This document shows, in pieces, positions 60,823 to 64,000 of a stretch of DNA of 64,000 nt. The first letter of the stretch is position 1. Each line of letters opens with the position of its first letter. The notes beneath the pieces were generated by a model that saw only the letters and a list, made by a program, of their open reading frames with translations, made no database searches and was not told the DNA's origin. Location of the stretch: contig NW_025064901.1 in assembly GCF_019112545.1 (NCBI RefSeq), forward strand, positions 196,164 to 260,163, read 5' to 3'. Origin of the DNA: Guyanagaster necrorhizus (lineage: Eukaryota > Basidiomycota > Agaricomycetes > Agaricales > Physalacriaceae). The position numbers were made by a program, and so were the translations under genes.

Positions 60823-62207
60823 TGATAATGTGCTTATTAATGACTAAGTGACTAAGAGAGGCAAATGAGAAATGAACTCTCAATCACCAACACCTAACCA
60901 CTCAATACACAATCACCAAATACAGTTGAGGTCAGTTGTTTCAACTATGATAGAAGCACTCTTGCAGTCTTAAATAAAATCAAAGAAACAGTCAATAAAG
61001 ACAGTTATTCACCTCTATCTTGCTTTCAAAGATGCAATACTTGTGAGAGTAGTTTATAGCAATGTTTAAGTATAATTAGGACTTAGAATCAATGCCAAAT
61101 TGTGCTCCAAATCAACTTAGAATATTCCAAAATCCAATGAACTCCAAAACTCAAATACTAAGTCTATCAAGCACTTAGGCTTGACTAGCTGCACTCTTGG
61201 CTGGCTAGTGGTCCTCAAAACCGAAGAACTTGTATTCTGACACCGAAACCCAAAATACAGTTATTATTCCAATCCAATCCTCTCTAAGTGACAAAGCAAC
61301 TTAAATAAATCACTAAGTCGAAGCAGAACTCAAAATCCGTTGTCCCAGAGACTAGCTACAGTGGGCTAGAAGGCCTGAACATGGGGGTGAGTCGCTTGCT
61401 TGCTATTTTCCCCCCATTCCCTTCTTTTATACACTAACAACAGGTATAGAATCTATAAATAAAGCATTCAAAATAATATTTCTCCTGTTTAAAGCGGAAT
61501 CACACCATTATTCTGAAATGATGACACTCCTGGACTCCCCTAGGCTTGCCCAGACCTGCCTGGTCACTGCACAGCTTTATTTTAAGCCTACAGTGCCTGT
61601 GAGTATCTAACTCCTTTCTGTCTACTCAGAGTTTTGATCCTCTGAGTTATTCTGAGTAGCTTGATCGATCAGGCCTAGTCAGGCCCAGTCAACTGGTTCT
61701 ATCCACTCTATTCCTCTCAATTCTAAGTCCCTTGGATCATCTGATATCTAGGAAATTTATATTTAGGCATTTGAGTCAAAACTCACAGTGCTAGCCACAG
61801 ATCATTGGGTCTCTCTTCTTACTGCTCCTGGATGATGCTATCTCTACTCAATACTCCACAACTGGCTATGGTATTATACCTCTAGCTGTCTTAGAATATA
61901 CTTGTCTTAGTGGCATGTAGAATTGGTCTCATTTGAGATACTATTTCTAAGTCCAACTTGGACTTAGTATTTTCCAAAGTGTGGTGCTGGACTTTTCTAA
62001 GTTCAAATCTGACTTAGGATTTTTATCCTTAGGCCATGTTATTTTTACAAAGTTCAATTTCAACTTAGTATTAGTGACTAGCATAACTATCAGCTCAGAG
62101 CCTCAGCTATAGTCCTCTACTGGCTAATGATCCTCAGTTACTAGCATATTCTAGTGTGTTATGCAGAATTTGCAAATTATAGGGCTGAACATGTAGCCTG
62201 CATATCA
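60823..62207. repeat. 1,385-bp insertion in E7 gag, LTR-like, family C
   Basis: Begins TGATAATG and ends GCATATCA, so it has TGATA/TATCA inverted ends. E7 gag runs up to both edges and reads through if the insertion is removed. No open frame of note. A TTTTATAC TATA-like box is at about 61,427-61,434. It retains about seven CpG between 61,220 and 61,690, more than the surrounding repeats. It carries about 13 copies of CTAAGT/ACTTAG. No target duplication is visible. Probably a solo LTR of a family not otherwise present here. Confidence 0.6.
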
Positions 62208-64000
62208 CCAAATCTGTGAACTTATTGATGATCATTTGTTTGAAGACTGGCTATGAGAGATATTGATGATGTGATCATGTAGTTGACTAAAACATGGGAG
62301 AAATCAAAATCCACCATGTTTTGGCCTTCTCTGCCATATGAGTGGTGGTGAAGATTACCTTGTATATGTCAAGAAGGAAGTATAAGGCAAATACCTGGAA
62401 GTACTGATTGCAATCAACAAGAAAGCAGTCAATATTGTCTGATTGCCCCCTGAAGAGACAGAGTTCACTTAAAGGATTGACTTGACATTAAGGATTTGAG
62501 CATCCCCTGCAAGGGTGGTCATAGGGTTTGAGATCCTGCTGGCAGGTGGGATGGTCCATGCAGGTGAGAGTCCTGAGAATGAATGTAAAGAGCCATCATC
62601 AGCGATGGGACTTCTTAGTAGTGGTATTTCTTTCCATATGATCTGTTCATTCTTGATAGTCTACCTCTAAGCAATGGCCACAGGGTCATCCTCTGTGAGA
62701 TCAGGTAGGGCCAGAGCTTCTGGAGCCTTTCTGCTACCTTCAGCTTCATCTGGTGATAGTTGTCCAGCAAATAGTTGCCAAACTGGCAGCCTCCATGAGT
62801 TTAGGTAATAGCTGCTCAGTTGGGGCTGGCTTTGAGAAAGCTGAAATGCCATACTGTGGATGGCTGAGGTGGCAAATGAATATCTTGATGATATTGTTCA
62901 GATCATAGGTGCCATATTGGCTGGCTTGCTCAACACAATGCTCAGCATCTATGACCTTGGGGTTGTACCATACTTCAGTCTGTATGGTGGTAATGCCTGC
63001 ATCTGATGCCCTAAGTATTTTTTATTGTAAATAAAAATAGCCCACTCAGTGGCTGTATATTATAGAATTTCCATGTGCTTGACATAATCAGTGGTGGTGT
63101 ACCTTCATCCTATGGGTGACATTAACCAAGTGTCATCCATCTATAATGTAGTTGTATCATCCTAATACAACTCCATAAAGTCTTTCTGGTGTGCTTCTTG
63201 CACCAATTCCTTCTGCTTCTCTTCATACATCTGGATATTCCATATGCTGACCCAGTCAGTTAGAGGGTCCTCAACTTCTCCATCATGATCCTCCTCCCTT
63301 TTATTATTCATGTCCTCGCTCATGATCTTGCTGCCTATATCTCTCTTCAGGAGGGAACTGTCATACAGGTTGTAGACCTCCAGGATGGCCATACTAGAGC
63401 TGCATGCTGGGTCTGGTGTCATCAGGTCCAGATTGAGGAGAAGGCTGTCACTCAGGCTGCTCTTGCTGCTCCTTGTTGTTTTCTTCCTCTGTTGCTGCCA
63501 TCATTGCTCTGTGATACTGACAAAAGTTTCAGTAAAATCAGGGATTGAGAAAAAGGACAGTGAAGTTTCTATCGAGAAACCTCTTAATATTGTCTGTAAG
63601 GTCGATTCCTTCATCATCCCCTCTGACTGCTCCTCAGTCTGCTAATATCTCATCTCTCTTGATGGGGATATCATCAGTTTTTGTGATGGTATAGATCCCA
63701 TAAGATAGTGAGCAGTCATTGTTCTAGATGTTGATCATGTGGACAACTTCCTCAACTGATCCTGCCCAGAGATCAAACTTGGTAATGGGAGTGACAGATT
63801 TCCAGAATAGAGAGTTGGGTATGCTGTTAGTGATGGTACCAATGAGCATACTGGTTCCTCTTCCTTCTGAGCCTCTTCATTGTTCCCTCTTTTGGATGTA
63901 GAGATAGTATCCAAAAAGGGTGTTTTCTCTCATGATTTTATTGTTGATCCATGCCTGCTCCTTGAGATACTCAGGAATGTTACTGAGATGTCAAACTTTG
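62208..64000 (-). pseudogene. E7 gag N-terminal half, running off the window
   Basis: Minus-strand gag: the gag core with a KAKTWW-type motif (AEKAKTWW region near 62,320) and upstream acidic, Ser-rich text (AFQLSQSQPQLSSYYLNSWR near 62,850; RKAPEALALPDLTEDDP near 62,690; a Lys/Glu-rich stretch EDMNNKREEDHDGEVEDP near 63,290). The 5' LTR of E7 is not reached. Confidence 0.75.

Noticed and set aside
60823..62207. Helitron or terminal-inverted-repeat DNA transposon
   Set aside because: No TC..CTRR ends or hairpin for a Helitron, inverted ends are only five bases and no short duplication is seen; a solo LTR fits better, though not proven.
17595..64000. Alternative genetic code to explain the many in-frame stops
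   Set aside because: Host genes on the left use standard stops and are clean; stops in the repeats coincide with CpG decay and differ between copies.
1..64000. CRISPR array, bacterial operons, rRNA or tRNA genes
   Set aside because: No regularly spaced short repeats, no Shine-Dalgarno-led operons and no cloverleaf or rRNA text recognised; intron structure is clearly eukaryotic.

Overview
The window looks like a piece of a basidiomycete genome, probably a mushroom-forming Agaricomycete. Reasons: compact genes cut by many short GT-AG introns (about 45-75 nt), very short exons, a P450 of the CYP63 type, and a Ste50-type MAPK adaptor carrying SH3 domains, an architecture known from basidiomycetes. 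This is inference from content; no species marker is present.

Layout. Positions 1 to about 17,130 are ordinary gene space with frequent CpG: a partial IPI3/WDR18-like WD40 gene (-), a DNAJB6-like J-domain gene (+, 6 exons), a Ste50/Ubc2-like SAM-RA-SH3-SH3 adaptor (-, 9 exons), an unrecognised 886-residue Ser/Pro-rich protein (+), a CYP63-like cytochrome P450 (-, 17 exons) and a Mus7/MMS22 DNA-repair gene (-, about 7 exons). For the DnaJ, Ste50-like, unrecognised and P450 genes the exon chains sum to whole codons and end at a stop, which supports the models.

From about 17.3 kb to the right edge there is no host gene. The DNA becomes almost free of CpG and is a nest of LTR retrotransposons. 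E1 (Ty3/gypsy family A, +) starts at 17595. It is split by E2 (family A, -, 22216-37088, target duplication AAAGC), which itself holds two solo LTRs and E3 (family B, +, 29872-35534). E1 resumes at 37094 and is split again at 37865 by two family B copies in tandem (E4 and E6, -) that share one LTR. E4 carries a solo family A LTR and a Ty1/copia element E5 (41515-46701, target duplication AAGTC). E6 is broken at 55311 by E7 (related family A', -), which runs off the window and carries a 1.4-kb insertion at 60823-62207. All coding copies have stops or frameshifts. The differences I could compare are nearly all transitions at former CpG sites, as expected from cytosine methylation and deamination.

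Most interesting: family B elements carry, between the end of pol and the 3' LTR, an extra gene on the strand opposite to pol. It is recognisable in E3 and E6, has a 49-nt intron at the same place and phase in both, and encodes two C-x2-C-x6-C half-sites (Zn2Cys6-like) followed by a helical tail. An intron antisense to the genomic RNA would survive retrotransposition. I know of no description of such a gene in fungal gypsy elements, but I could not search.
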